Origin: Cyclobacterium sp. 1_MG-2023 | GTDB lineage: Bacteria > Bacteroidota > Bacteroidia > Cytophagales > Cyclobacteriaceae | DNA length: 64,000 nucleotides | NCBI RefSeq assembly: GCF_030546805.1 | Contig: NZ_JAUOPC010000005.1 | Location: 248,001 to 312,000 of the forward strand | Reading direction: 5' to 3' | Shown here: in pieces, positions 35,569 to 43,928 of the stretch | Position numbering within the stretch: position 1 is the stretch's first letter | Layout: every line of letters begins with the position of its first letter | Notes under the pieces: generated by a model | The model's database searches: none | What the model was told of the DNA's origin: nothing | What the model saw: the letters and a program-made list of their open reading frames with translations, nothing else | Position numbers and translations under genes: made by a program

Positions 35569-37098
35569 TTATCCTTTCAGAAGAACATCTCCTGTCATTT
35601 CGCTAGGTTTGTCTACACCTATTAATTGAAGGATGGTTGGTGCCAAGTCTCCTAATTTACCGTCATTTACCTCCAACTGATCATGTTTATCTACCATAAT
35701 GCAAGGCACAAGGTTGGTGGTATGAGCTGTATTGGGAGTGCCATCTTCATTAAGCATGACATCACTATTGCCATGATCGGCAATAACGATAATGGTATAA
35801 TCATTGGCTAGAGCCGTTTCGATTACTGAAGATGCACATTCATCCACTGCCTCACAAGCCTTTACTGCCGCATCAAATACCCCCGTATGACCTACCATGT
35901 CTGCATTGGCAAAATTCAAACAAATGAAATCGGCTTCTTTTTTAGGAAGTTCTTGGTTGATCTTTTTTGCAATCTCAAATGCAGACATTTCCGGTTGCAA
36001 ATCATAAGTAGCCACTTTAGGACTATTGCACAATATCCGGTTTTCCCCTTCAAATTCTTTTTCTCTACCTCCGGAGAAGAAGAAAGTTACATGTGGGTAC
36101 TTTTCGGTTTCTGCAATTCTTATTTGCTTTTTATGATTTCTTTCCAGAACTTCTCCTAAGGTATTCTTAAGATTATCTTTTTCAAAAACCACACCTATAT
36201 CTTTGTATTTTTCATCATACCTACTGAAAGTGACATAATCGAGATCAAGCTTTTTCATGTTATAATCAGGAAAATCTCTTTGCGTCAATACTTCGGTAAT
36301 CTCTCTACCTCTATCCGTTCTAAAGTTAAAACATATTACGGTATCACCTTCTTCTATAGATGCCAAAGGTTTGCCTTCCTCATCCACTTGAATTATTGGC
36401 CTTATAAATTCATCCGTCACCCCATTGGCATAAGATTTACGGATTGCCGACAGCATGTCTTTAGATTTTTCACCTTCACCATTTACCATGGCATCATATG
36501 CCAATTTGACTCTTTCCCATCGGCTATCCCTATCCATGGCATAATACCTACCAACAATGGAAGCCACTCTTCCTGCGGAGTTTTCACAATGATTTTTAAG
36601 GTCTTCTAGAAACCTTAAGCCGGATTTTGGATCAGTATCCCTCCCGTCGGTAAAGGCATGTATAAATACATTTTCATCCAAACCATTGGCCTTAGCCGCA
36701 TCACATAAGCCTTTTAGGTGGTAAATATGTGCATGCACGCCGCCGTCCGATACCAGTCCAAGAAAGTGGACTTTTTTACCATTGGCCTTGGCTTTAGCAA
36801 ATGCTTCTTTCAATACCGGGTGATCATTTAAATCCCCATCTTTTACTGCATTATTTATTTTAACCAAGTCCTGATAAACCACCCTACCGGCTCCGATGTT
36901 CATGTGACCAACCTCTGAATTGCCCATTTGGCCTTCAGGAAGGCCAACAGCCAAACCTGAAGCTTCTAATTTAGAATGAGGATATTTTTCAAATAAACTG
37001 TCGATAAAAGGCGTTTTGGCTTTATCAATAGCAGAAACTTCAGGATTAGGAGCGATACCCCATCCATCTAGTATCATCAATAAAACTTTTTTATCCAT
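35569..37098 (-). CDS. gpmI: Cofactor-independent phosphoglycerate mutase
   Basis: A 509-residue Mn2+-dependent alkaline-phosphatase-superfamily enzyme that interconverts 3- and 2-phosphoglycerate in glycolysis/gluconeogenesis. The nucleophile is S61 in GQMGNSEVGHMN. The first metal Asp is in LMILDGWG (residues 7-14), and the phosphatase-domain metal ligands are in NFANADMVGHTG near 402-413 and VIADHGNSDVM near 443-453. The length is normal for GpmI. The start is ATG 37098. It precedes the unknown lipoprotein gene by 5 nt on the same strand and is divergent from the DUF4783 gene. Confidence 0.96.
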   Translation of the reverse strand: MDKKVLLMILDGWGIAPNPEVSAIDKAKTPFIDSLFEKYPHSKLEASGLAVGLPEGQMGNSEVGHMNIGAGRVVYQDLVKINNAVKDGDLNDHPVLKEAFAKAKANGKKVHFLGLVSDGGVHAHIYHLKGLCDAAKANGLDENVFIHAFTDGRDTDPKSGLRFLEDLKNHCENSAGRVASIVGRYYAMDRDSRWERVKLAYDAMVNGEGEKSKDMLSAIRKSYANGVTDEFIRPIIQVDEEGKPLASIEEGDTVICFNFRTDRGREITEVLTQRDFPDYNMKKLDLDYVTFSRYDEKYKDIGVVFEKDNLKNTLGEVLERNHKKQIRIAETEKYPHVTFFFSGGREKEFEGENRILCNSPKVATYDLQPEMSAFEIAKKINQELPKKEADFICLNFANADMVGHTGVFDAAVKACEAVDECASSVIETALANDYTIIVIADHGNSDVMLNEDGTPNTAHTTNLVPCIMVDKHDQLEVNDGKLGDLAPTILQLIGVDKPSEMTGDVLLKG

Positions 37099-37203
37099 GT
37101 CTTTTTCTATTGGTTTCTATCAAATAAAAATTCCGAAGGAAGTACTGTAATTGCACCTAAAATTCATTAGTATACTCATCCCAGCATTTCATCCATTACC
37201 ACG

Positions 37204-37238
37204 CAAATATAAGACAATAAAAGAAAGAGGTCAGCAAA
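37204..37238 (-). promoter_or_regulatory. Bacteroidota-type promoter candidate for gpmI
   Basis: The minus-strand -7 box is TATATTTG (37204-37211, exact TAnnTTTG); TTTG lies at 37235-37238 with a 23-nt spacer, slightly longer than usual. Transcription would start about 100 nt before ATG 37098. Confidence 0.45.
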
Positions 37239-37347
37239 TTGAGGAATATTATCCGTAAGGGATTGTCAAAAACAAAGCTTGTAAAATTTCATTAAACAAA
37301 ATTTCATATTACTGATATTTTGGTCTGGAATTTGATAGAGATTTGAA

Positions 37348-37749
37348 ATGTTACGCTTTAATTCAAAATTTCTACTTGTAGGTATTTTCTTGTTTGCCCA
37401 TTTATTTGTAGGCTTGGCACAAGAAAAAAACGCATCCATCATCACCGCATTTCAAAAGGGTTCAAGCAAAGCCCTTTCCTCTTTTTTAGGCAAAATGGTT
37501 GAGATCCGTTTTGACAATAGCAAAAAAGATTTCTCCAAAAGTCAGGCAGAAATCGTTCTGGCCAATTTTTTTAAGAGCAACCCGGTAAGGAGTTTCAAAC
37601 TACAAAAAGAAAATAAAATTGATGCTAAAAACAGCTTTCTAATAGGTACTTACACTTCAATTAACAATCAATTCAGTGTATTGATCAAGGGTAAAGAACA
37701 AGATGATGGCAGATGGCTGGTAAATAGTCTGGATTTTGTTAAGAAATAA
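37348..37749 (+). CDS. DUF4783 family exported protein
   Basis: A 133-residue small exported protein with a signal peptide (about residues 1-24, FLLVGIFLFAHLFVGLAQ). The mature NTF2-like alpha+beta domain (IITAFQKGSSKALSSFLGKMVEIRF; SQAEIVLANFFKSNP) matches the Bacteroidota DUF4783 family, commonly encoded just before nadC, as here (44 nt). The family has no known function. The start is ATG 37348. A cone-like fold that binds a small ligand is possible, but this is speculation from the fold class. Confidence 0.8.
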   Translation: MLRFNSKFLLVGIFLFAHLFVGLAQEKNASIITAFQKGSSKALSSFLGKMVEIRFDNSKKDFSKSQAEIVLANFFKSNPVRSFKLQKENKIDAKNSFLIGTYTSINNQFSVLIKGKEQDDGRWLVNSLDFVKK

Positions 37750-37777
37750 ATTATCCTGTTGGTAGGAAATAATTTCT

Positions 37778-37785
37778 TATTTTTG
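37778..37785 (+). promoter_or_regulatory. -7 promoter element candidate for nadC
   Basis: TATTTTTG matches TAnnTTTG and lies 7 nt before ATG 37793. If used, nadC would have an almost leaderless transcript in addition to read-through from DUF4783. The -33 region is weak. Confidence 0.3.
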
Positions 37786-37792
37786 GCTTATC

Positions 37793-38671
37793 ATGAAAGA
37801 CTATATCACAGCAGAAGGGTTAAATCAATTTATGGATGCCGCATTTAAGGAAGATGTAGGCGTGGGAGACCACTCCACATTGGCATCCGTTCCAGCCAAT
37901 CAACAAGGAAAAGCAAGCCTTTTAATTAAGGAAAATGGCATCATTGCCGGGTTGACCTTGGCTGAAAGGATATTTAACCACTATGACTCCAACTTGGAAG
38001 TCAACTTACTGATGAAGGATGGGGATGCTGTAAGCTATGGAGACATTGGCCTTACCGTCTCGGGAAGTGCCCAATCCATACTTACGACCGAAAGACTGGT
38101 ATTGAATTGCATGCAAAGAATGAGTGGTATCGCCACCAAAACACATCATTTCAATCAATTAATCCAACATACAGAAGCCCGATTATTGGATACTCGAAAA
38201 ACCACTCCTAATTTCAGAATGCTGGAAAAATGGGCAGTGGCGATAGGAGGAGGACAAAATCATCGGTATGCCCTTTATGACATGATCATGCTTAAGGACA
38301 ACCACATTGATTTTGCCGGAGGAATAGCAGAAGCAATCCATGCCACCAAAGCTTATTTGAAAGACAATAAGCTTGACTTAAAGGTGGAGATTGAAACCAG
38401 AAATTTAAAGGAAGTTAAAACTGTACTTGAAATAGGTGGTGTAGACATCATCATGCTAGACAATATGTCCCCACAAGAAATGAAAGAGGCGGTTGGCCTA
38501 ATTGATAAGCAATACACAACAGAGGCATCCGGAGGTATTAATGAAAGCTCCATCGTCGCTGTAGCTGAATCCGGAGTGGATTTCATATCAGTAGGCGCCC
38601 TTACCCATCAGGTTCAAAGTTTAGACATTAGCTTAAAGGCCGTAAGGTATCATCCGCAAACTGCAGATTAA
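37793..38671 (+). CDS. nadC: Nicotinate-nucleotide pyrophosphorylase (carboxylating)
   Basis: A 292-residue QPRTase that converts quinolinate and PRPP into nicotinate mononucleotide, the entry step to de novo NAD. The N-terminal barrel-flap domain (about 1-110) contains LIKENGIIAGL. Motifs LNCMQRMSGIATKT near residues 104-117, LLDTRKTTPNFRMLEKWAV near 130-150, MLKDNHI near 165 and IMLDNM near 220 are typical. It follows the DUF4783 gene. Its last 44 nt overlap the convergent ABC exporter gene on the opposite strand, so both proteins' C-termini are encoded by the same DNA. Identification is secure. Confidence 0.95.
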   Translation: MKDYITAEGLNQFMDAAFKEDVGVGDHSTLASVPANQQGKASLLIKENGIIAGLTLAERIFNHYDSNLEVNLLMKDGDAVSYGDIGLTVSGSAQSILTTERLVLNCMQRMSGIATKTHHFNQLIQHTEARLLDTRKTTPNFRMLEKWAVAIGGGQNHRYALYDMIMLKDNHIDFAGGIAEAIHATKAYLKDNKLDLKVEIETRNLKEVKTVLEIGGVDIIMLDNMSPQEMKEAVGLIDKQYTTEASGGINESSIVAVAESGVDFISVGALTHQVQSLDISLKAVRYHPQTAD

Positions 38672-40439
38672 CCAAATGTGCATAATGTCCACCTTCTTTG
38701 GCGCTTAACGCCTCGTGATTTCCTTCTTCGATAACTTTACCATCTTTAATCACATAAATTCTATCTACCTTCCTAATGGTAGCCAATCTATGTGCTATAA
38801 TAATGGTGGTTCTTCCCTTCATTAATTTATCCAGCGCTTCTTGAACCAATGATTCCGTTTCGGCATCTAATGAGGAGGTAGCTTCATCCAATATCAAAAT
38901 AGCCGGATCCTTTAATATTGCTCTTGCAATGGCTATTCTTTGCCTTTGCCCACCTGACAATTTGATTCCTCGCTCCCCAACCAAAGTATCAAAGCCATCA
39001 GGGAATTTATCAATAAACTCCAATGCATTTGCCTGTTTAGCAGCCTTTACTATTTCATCATCACTGGCACCGGGCTTAGCATACCTGATGTTTTCTCGGA
39101 TAGACCCACCAAACAACAACACTTCTTGTGGCACCATTCCAATATTCTTTCTTAAGCCCTGAGGATCCCAATCTGCAATGGATTTCTCATCCAATAAAAT
39201 GGCTCCGCTTCCCAAGTCATAAAACTTTAACAACAATTGAATAATTGTAGATTTACCGGCTCCACTATGCCCTGCCAGTGCAATTTTTTCTCCCGGTTGC
39301 GCATGTAAAGAAATCCCATCCAGCACACGGTATTCAGGCCTGGTGGGGTAATGAAACATTACCTTATCAAACCGAATAGAACCTTTAATAGGGCTAACCG
39401 AGCTTAGGCTTTTTTGTTCCTCTGTTTTTTCATTTAAGATTTCCAATACCCTTTCAGAAGAACCAATGGCTTTTTGAATTTGCCCGTAAATATCTCCCAA
39501 ACCGGCAATAGACCCTCCAATAAATGTGGTGTACAACACGAAGGAAACGAGGTCTCCTACACTCATCTCTCCTGCACTTACCAAAGTAGCACCATACCAG
39601 ATTACCGCAACAATGCCCCCAAAAAGAGCGAAGATGATAAAGGAAATGAAAGCCCCTCTAAATCCGGCGGCTTTTAATGCAACCTCTACTACACTATTGA
39701 GTTTATTTCTATACCGATTAATTTCATAATTTTCTCCGGTAAAGGATTTCACTGTTGCAATGGACTGTAAGGTTTCCTCCACCACCACATTGGCTGAGGC
39801 AAGAGCATCTTGGGTTTTCTTGGATAGCTTCCTAATGAATTTTCCAAATATCATTGCTATTACCACAAGTACTGGAATCGTAATCAACATAAAAAGGGTA
39901 AGCCGCGGAGTGGTATAAAACAGAAATATTATCCCGGCTAGAAGCGTAATAATTTGTCGTAACAATTCTGCCAAGGTTATGGAGAAAGTGTCTTGGAGCA
40001 TTGTTACATCAGAAGTAATCCTACTAATTAGCTCCCCCGTTCTTCGCTGGTCAAAAAATGTCATTGGCAATCTCACCAAGCGCTCATACAATGCGACTCT
40101 AATGTCCCGCATCGAGTTTTCACTGACCTTGGCAAAAAGCCAAACCCTAAAAAAGGAAAATATACTTTGAATAAATAATATCCCAATCAATACAAAGGTA
40201 ATTCCATTGATATCATTTATTATCCAATCTTTCCCTGAAGCGGCATCAATTAACTTACCTGCCACATAAGGGAAAGTCAATAACATCAAGCTGGAGAAAA
40301 ATAAAAAAACCATCCCAATAATAAATGGCACTTTATAGGGCATGGCAAACTTGAAAATCCCAAATAGCTTTTCGAAGTTCTTTTTATTTAATTTTCTTTT
40401 GTCGCTTTCTTCTATAGGTAAACCTCTTTGCTTAGCCAT
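38628..40439 (-). CDS. MsbA-like ABC exporter (fused TMD-NBD)
   Basis: A 603-residue half-transporter with six TMs (about residues 35-320) and a nucleotide-binding domain (about 350-595). The NBD shows Walker A GHSGAGKST near 390, the signature LSGGQRQR near 492, Walker B ILILDEATSSLD just after it, and an H-loop IIAHRLAT. The homodimer likely flips lipids or drugs; MsbA or a multidrug-type exporter cannot be told apart here. The DRRTGELISRI segment near 130 is the typical coupling helix. The start is ATG 40439, about 40 nt after the small membrane-protein gene stop on the same strand. Its 3' end overlaps nadC by 44 nt. Confidence 0.9.
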   Translation of the reverse strand: MAKQRGLPIEESDKRKLNKKNFEKLFGIFKFAMPYKVPFIIGMVFLFFSSLMLLTFPYVAGKLIDAASGKDWIINDINGITFVLIGILFIQSIFSFFRVWLFAKVSENSMRDIRVALYERLVRLPMTFFDQRRTGELISRITSDVTMLQDTFSITLAELLRQIITLLAGIIFLFYTTPRLTLFMLITIPVLVVIAMIFGKFIRKLSKKTQDALASANVVVEETLQSIATVKSFTGENYEINRYRNKLNSVVEVALKAAGFRGAFISFIIFALFGGIVAVIWYGATLVSAGEMSVGDLVSFVLYTTFIGGSIAGLGDIYGQIQKAIGSSERVLEILNEKTEEQKSLSSVSPIKGSIRFDKVMFHYPTRPEYRVLDGISLHAQPGEKIALAGHSGAGKSTIIQLLLKFYDLGSGAILLDEKSIADWDPQGLRKNIGMVPQEVLLFGGSIRENIRYAKPGASDDEIVKAAKQANALEFIDKFPDGFDTLVGERGIKLSGGQRQRIAIARAILKDPAILILDEATSSLDAETESLVQEALDKLMKGRTTIIIAHRLATIRKVDRIYVIKDGKVIEEGNHEALSAKEGGHYAHLVNLQFADDTLRPLS

Positions 40440-40476
40440 TGATAATACTATTTTTTACCTGTTAATAACTTAAGTT

Positions 40477-40815
40477 TTACTTTTTATTTTGGGTGAATAA
40501 CCGGCCCAAACGGCGAAATAATTGCTTTTCTTTTTCCCAGAAAAAAGCAAATTGCCCAAAAATAAAACCATATATCAAAAGGAATAACTGATATAATGGC
40601 AATACCAATAAAAGGTAAATAACCGTTTTCAAGAAACTCCCTTTACTGGCATCGAAGCCTAAAAAATCAAAAATGGGTTGCTTAATCAATAAAATGGTGA
40701 AGCCTGTACAAGCAAACACAACCAAAACCAGCACTACCTGCCAAAGACTTTTTAGCTGCCACTTGGTTTGAAGTTTTTTTAGAAAATTGGATTTGTTTGC
40801 TTGCGGCTCACCCAT
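40477..40815 (-). CDS. Small membrane protein (DUF6787-like)
   Basis: A 112-residue protein with two hydrophobic helices (about 24-45 and 62-88) and a basic, aromatic C-terminal tail (FFWEKEKQLFRRLGRLF). The segment LQTKWQLKSLWQVVLVLVVF before and in the first helix resembles a short Bacteroidota family that I associate with DUF6787, but I am not certain. It sits between aspartokinase (10 nt upstream) and the ABC exporter (37 nt downstream) on the same strand. Function is unknown. Confidence 0.65.
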   Translation of the reverse strand: MGEPQANKSNFLKKLQTKWQLKSLWQVVLVLVVFACTGFTILLIKQPIFDFLGFDASKGSFLKTVIYLLLVLPLYQLFLLIYGFIFGQFAFFWEKEKQLFRRLGRLFTQNKK

Positions 40816-40825
40816 CTACATACTT

Positions 40826-42151
40826 TTAACTGAAGTCAAACAGGCCATTATTCAGGCATTGTAAGGCTTGATTTTTATGTTTACCGTCAACTAACAAGGA
40901 CACATTGTGCTTGCTTCCTCCGTAAGAAACCATTCTTAACGGAAATTCTTCCACACTATCAATAATTTTATTGAGGACCTGTTTCTCTTCCATAATAGAA
41001 TTACCAACAATGCAGATAATAGAGAGGTAATGATCAACTTCCACTTTTCCCAATTTCTGCAATTCAGCAGTAATTTCCTTTAAATGGGTGATATCATCAA
41101 GAGTTAATGAAATGGCCACCTCCGAAGTGGTAATCATATCAATTGATGTTTTGTATTTTTCAAATATCTCAAAAACCTTCCTTAAAAATCCATGTGCCAA
41201 AAGCATCCGACTGGATTTTATTTTAATGGCTGTAATGCCATCTTTGGCGGCTATTGCTTTAACACCTACCGTACCTTCCCCTTCTCCTGTAATGGTAGTC
41301 CCAGCTGCACTAGGCTCCATGGTATTGAGAAGTTTCACAGGTACATTGTGAGATTGGGCAGGCCATATAGAAGCCGGATGTAAGATTTTCGCACCAAAAT
41401 AGGCCAACTCAGCCGCTTCATCAAAAGACAGTTGAGCAATTGGTCTGGTTTGGTCTACCACCCGAGGATCATTGTTATGCATCCCATCAATATCAGTCCA
41501 TATCTCCACCACAGAGGCTGACAAAACTGAACCTATCAATGAGGCCGTATAATCACTTCCTCCTCTTTTAAGATTATCTACCTCATTCAGGTGATTTTTG
41601 CATATATAACCTTGGGTGATAAAAACAGTTTCATTGGAATAACTCGCCAATATGGCTTGAAGCTTTTCGCCAATCCTGCCGAGGTTGGGTTCATCATTTT
41701 CATCAATGCACATGAACTCAAGTGCGGGTAAGAATACTGCAGGAATTTCATTTTCCTGAAGCAAGGTATAAAACAGCTTGGTGGATAGTAATTCCCCCTG
41801 AGCCAAAATATCCTTATTAATGGCTTCATTAAAGGATATCTTAAGAATTATATTCAAAAACTCAAAATGCTCATTAATAATTTGCAAGGCCTTGGCCTTT
41901 CCTGCCTCTGAGCTCAATAAGTCTTGATGAAATTTAATGTAATGCTCATGAAGACTTTGAATTTTTTCCTTGGCTTCATCCTTTTTCCCTGCAGACAAAG
42001 ATTCTCCTATCGCTACCAATGCATTGGTAGTGCCAGACAAGGCTGACAGCACCACAATTTTCCTTTCATCATCTACTGTGATCAGATCTTTTACCTGATG
42101 CATTCTTTCCGGCCTTCCTACAGAAGTACCGCCAAATTTCATGATTTTCAT
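40826..42151 (-). CDS. lysC: Aspartate kinase (monofunctional)
   Basis: A 441-residue aspartokinase catalysing the first step of the lysine/threonine/methionine pathway. KFGGTSVG at residues 5-12 is the nucleotide/aspartate site; FITQGYICKN near 178 and GRGGSD-type LKRGGSDYTASLIG near 198-211 follow. Two ACT domains occupy roughly 300-441 (TAIKIKSSRMLLAHG; LSIICIVGN), indicating feedback control. It is not fused to homoserine dehydrogenase. The length is within the LysC class; I use the symbol for the class, without claiming lysine sensitivity. It lies 10 nt upstream of the small membrane-protein gene on the same strand. Confidence 0.92.
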   Translation of the reverse strand: MKIMKFGGTSVGRPERMHQVKDLITVDDERKIVVLSALSGTTNALVAIGESLSAGKKDEAKEKIQSLHEHYIKFHQDLLSSEAGKAKALQIINEHFEFLNIILKISFNEAINKDILAQGELLSTKLFYTLLQENEIPAVFLPALEFMCIDENDEPNLGRIGEKLQAILASYSNETVFITQGYICKNHLNEVDNLKRGGSDYTASLIGSVLSASVVEIWTDIDGMHNNDPRVVDQTRPIAQLSFDEAAELAYFGAKILHPASIWPAQSHNVPVKLLNTMEPSAAGTTITGEGEGTVGVKAIAAKDGITAIKIKSSRMLLAHGFLRKVFEIFEKYKTSIDMITTSEVAISLTLDDITHLKEITAELQKLGKVEVDHYLSIICIVGNSIMEEKQVLNKIIDSVEEFPLRMVSYGGSKHNVSLLVDGKHKNQALQCLNNGLFDFS

Positions 42152-42192
42152 TAGAATACCAGATTTATGATATATGTTTTTATTAGCTGGCC

Positions 42193-42669
42193 TTAAAAGC
42201 CTAGCATTTTTATCGCCGTAATGGCCGCTTCATCTCCCTTATTACCATGTTTCCCTCCTGCTCTATCCAAAGCTTGCTGCTGATTTTCCGGTGTCAGAAC
42301 ACCGAAAATTACAGGCTTGTCATATTTCAAGCCAACTTGAGTAATTCCATTGGCTACCGCATCACAGATAAAATCAAAATGACGTGTTTCACCTTGAATT
42401 ACACAGCCCAAACATATCACGGCATCTATTTCTTCGAGTTTTGCCAACCACTGTGCACCTAAAGGCAGCTCAAAGGATCCGGGAACGTTCTTTCTATATA
42501 TATTCTCTTTTTTTGCACCATAGCCCAAAAGGGTTTCAACTGCTCCACTATAAAGCGAAGAAGTAATTTCATCATTCCATTCAGCCACCACCAGGGCAAA
42601 GGTCTTATCACTTATATCCTGAATATTTTCTTGGGTATGCTGACTTAAATTTTTTAATGAGGTAGCCAT
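42193..42669 (-). CDS. ribH: 6,7-dimethyl-8-ribityllumazine synthase
   Basis: A 158-residue lumazine synthase that condenses 5-amino-6-ribitylaminouracil with 3,4-dihydroxy-2-butanone 4-phosphate in riboflavin synthesis, usually as a 60-mer shell. VVAEWNDEI near residues 27-35 binds the pyrimidine; PGSFELPLGAQWL near 63-75 and the catalytic His in GETRHFDFI near 93-101 are present, as is GNKGDEAA near 141-148. The start is ATG 42669. A terminator of the upstream TPR gene lies 24 nt before it, so it has its own start or read-through. No other rib genes are nearby. Confidence 0.95.
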   Translation of the reverse strand: MATSLKNLSQHTQENIQDISDKTFALVVAEWNDEITSSLYSGAVETLLGYGAKKENIYRKNVPGSFELPLGAQWLAKLEEIDAVICLGCVIQGETRHFDFICDAVANGITQVGLKYDKPVIFGVLTPENQQQALDRAGGKHGNKGDEAAITAIKMLGF

Positions 42670-42692
42670 AAGTTTACTATTAATTCACAAAA

Positions 42693-42723
42693 AAAGAGTA
42701 AAACCAATCAGGTCTTACTCTTT
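42693..42723 (-). terminator. Intrinsic terminator of the anchored TPR gene
   Basis: Arms AAAGAGTAAAACC and GGTCTTACTCTTT flank a 5-nt loop. The one irregular pair becomes G-U in minus-strand RNA. It lies 23 nt after the stop codon at 42746 and is followed by T-rich sequence on the minus strand. Confidence 0.7.
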
Positions 42724-42745
42724 CTTATCAATGATTTAATTCATA

Positions 42746-43468
42746 TCAATTAGAAGCCAGACCTTGGAGGCGGGCTTTATGCTTTCGAGCTTCACTGTAT
42801 TCATAAGCATTTGAATACTTCGTTTCTATTTCTTCGTAAGTAGCAATGGCTTCATCCAAATCACCTGCTTCTTCATAGGCAAGAGCCAATTTAGCTAAAT
42901 ATTTTGGCGTGAAAAACTCATTGACTTTATAATTGGCAGCATCTTTATAATAGTCGATGGCAGCATCTAACTCGCCAAGCTCCATATAAGCATCCCCAAT
43001 TAATGAATAGGCATGCGCCTGTACCAAGAAGTCAGAAGATGAAAACTTTTTCAAGTGATCAGCTGCAGATTGAAATTCACCTTGAGATAGATAAATAGAG
43101 CCTACATAGAAATGAGCCAGATTAGACGCATCTGTTCCGCTGTATTCATCAATAATGGTGAGAAATCCGGGTTCCACACCATCCCCATTTAAAGCAAAGT
43201 CTAAACTATCCTGTTCGAAATAGTAAACCGCTTGAAACATTTCTCCTTGAGCCTTCTCATTTTGATTGGCTTTATGTATCTGAAACCCAACAATCCCGGC
43301 GATAATTAAAATTACCGCGCCAATGGCTCCACCAACAAATTTGGCGTTGTCCTTTAAGAAGGTCTCCCCTCTTCCAAGGCGGTCTGCAATCGCTTCCGGA
43401 TTCTCAAGAAGCTCATTGGATGTATCAGTAGTCGGTTTCCCTTTTTTGGTCTTTTGAGTGGCCATCAT
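42746..43468 (-). CDS. Membrane-anchored TPR protein
   Basis: A 240-residue protein with a basic, disordered N-terminus, one TM (about 48-68, VGGAIGAVILIIAGIVGF) and a periplasmic helical-repeat domain with clear TPRs (AHFYVGSIYLSQGEFQSAAD; AYSLIGDAYMELGELDAAID; LALAYEEAGDLDEAIATYEE). The arrangement resembles YfgM/BepA-linked TPR proteins of the periplasmic chaperone network, and homologues precede ribH in related genomes. ATG 43468 or ATG 43465 is the start. A near-perfect Bacteroidota promoter lies 17 nt upstream. Function is inferred only from architecture. Confidence 0.8.
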   Translation of the reverse strand: MMATQKTKKGKPTTDTSNELLENPEAIADRLGRGETFLKDNAKFVGGAIGAVILIIAGIVGFQIHKANQNEKAQGEMFQAVYYFEQDSLDFALNGDGVEPGFLTIIDEYSGTDASNLAHFYVGSIYLSQGEFQSAADHLKKFSSSDFLVQAHAYSLIGDAYMELGELDAAIDYYKDAANYKVNEFFTPKYLAKLALAYEEAGDLDEAIATYEEIETKYSNAYEYSEARKHKARLQGLASN

Positions 43469-43484
43469 TTTTAATTTTGAGTGG

Positions 43485-43516
43485 CAAATATAGATTATGT
43501 TTTAATGAATAACAAA
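43485..43516 (-). promoter_or_regulatory. Bacteroidota promoter of the anchored TPR gene
   Basis: On the minus strand, TTTG (43513-43516), a 20-nt spacer and TATATTTG (43485-43492) match both consensus boxes exactly. Transcription would start near 43478, giving a leader of about 10 nt. Confidence 0.7.
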
Positions 43517-43873
43517 ACTATTGTGGCCTGAGCAGTAAAAAATGAATAAGTATGGTTAATCTTGGCAATATTTTTAACCCTTTTACCACGCTCTCACTTC
43601 CTTAGCATTGGTTGCCTTATTGTTTTGTCTTCCCAAAATACATCGATTTTAATCCTATTTTTACAGAAGGATTTCCTGAACTTTCTCAGGGAACATCGCA
43701 ATCGCGAAAAAATCAGGCTGTTTGAGAGGTTTTATCATAGCATCACTATGGTGAAATTGAAATCAACAACGAAGCCCCTGATAGTGAAGCGATTTAAGCA
43801 CGAAATAGAAGATTTACTGCCTATTTTGGGGTACCGCTGAAGAAGTCTCCTTTCTCAACCTGTCAATAAATAA

Positions 43874-43913
43874 AAATGCCCCACCTTCAACCATATTCGA
43901 AAGTGAGGCATTT
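43874..43913 (-). terminator. Intrinsic terminator of the PhoX-like gene
   Basis: Arms AAATGCCCCACCTTC and GAAAGTGAGGCATTT flank a 10-nt loop. The two irregular pairs become G-U in minus-strand RNA, and a T-rich tract follows on that strand. It lies 16 nt after the stop codon at 43929. Confidence 0.72.
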
Positions 43914-43928
43914 GATTAATCTAGCTTA

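Larger units (their letters stand above)
43469..43928. other. Intergenic region with only weak reading frames
   Basis: About 460 nt between a leftward promoter (43485-43516) and a terminator (43874-43913). A + strand frame at 43562-43840 could encode 92 residues, but it has no promoter box, no family similarity and a composition unlike the neighbours. A second frame shows short protein-like stretches broken by stops. A decayed gene is possible but not demonstrated. Confidence 0.4.

Noticed and set aside
43562-43840. A 92-residue + strand frame
   Set aside because: No promoter box, family or signal, and an odd composition; treated as non-coding or possibly relic DNA.
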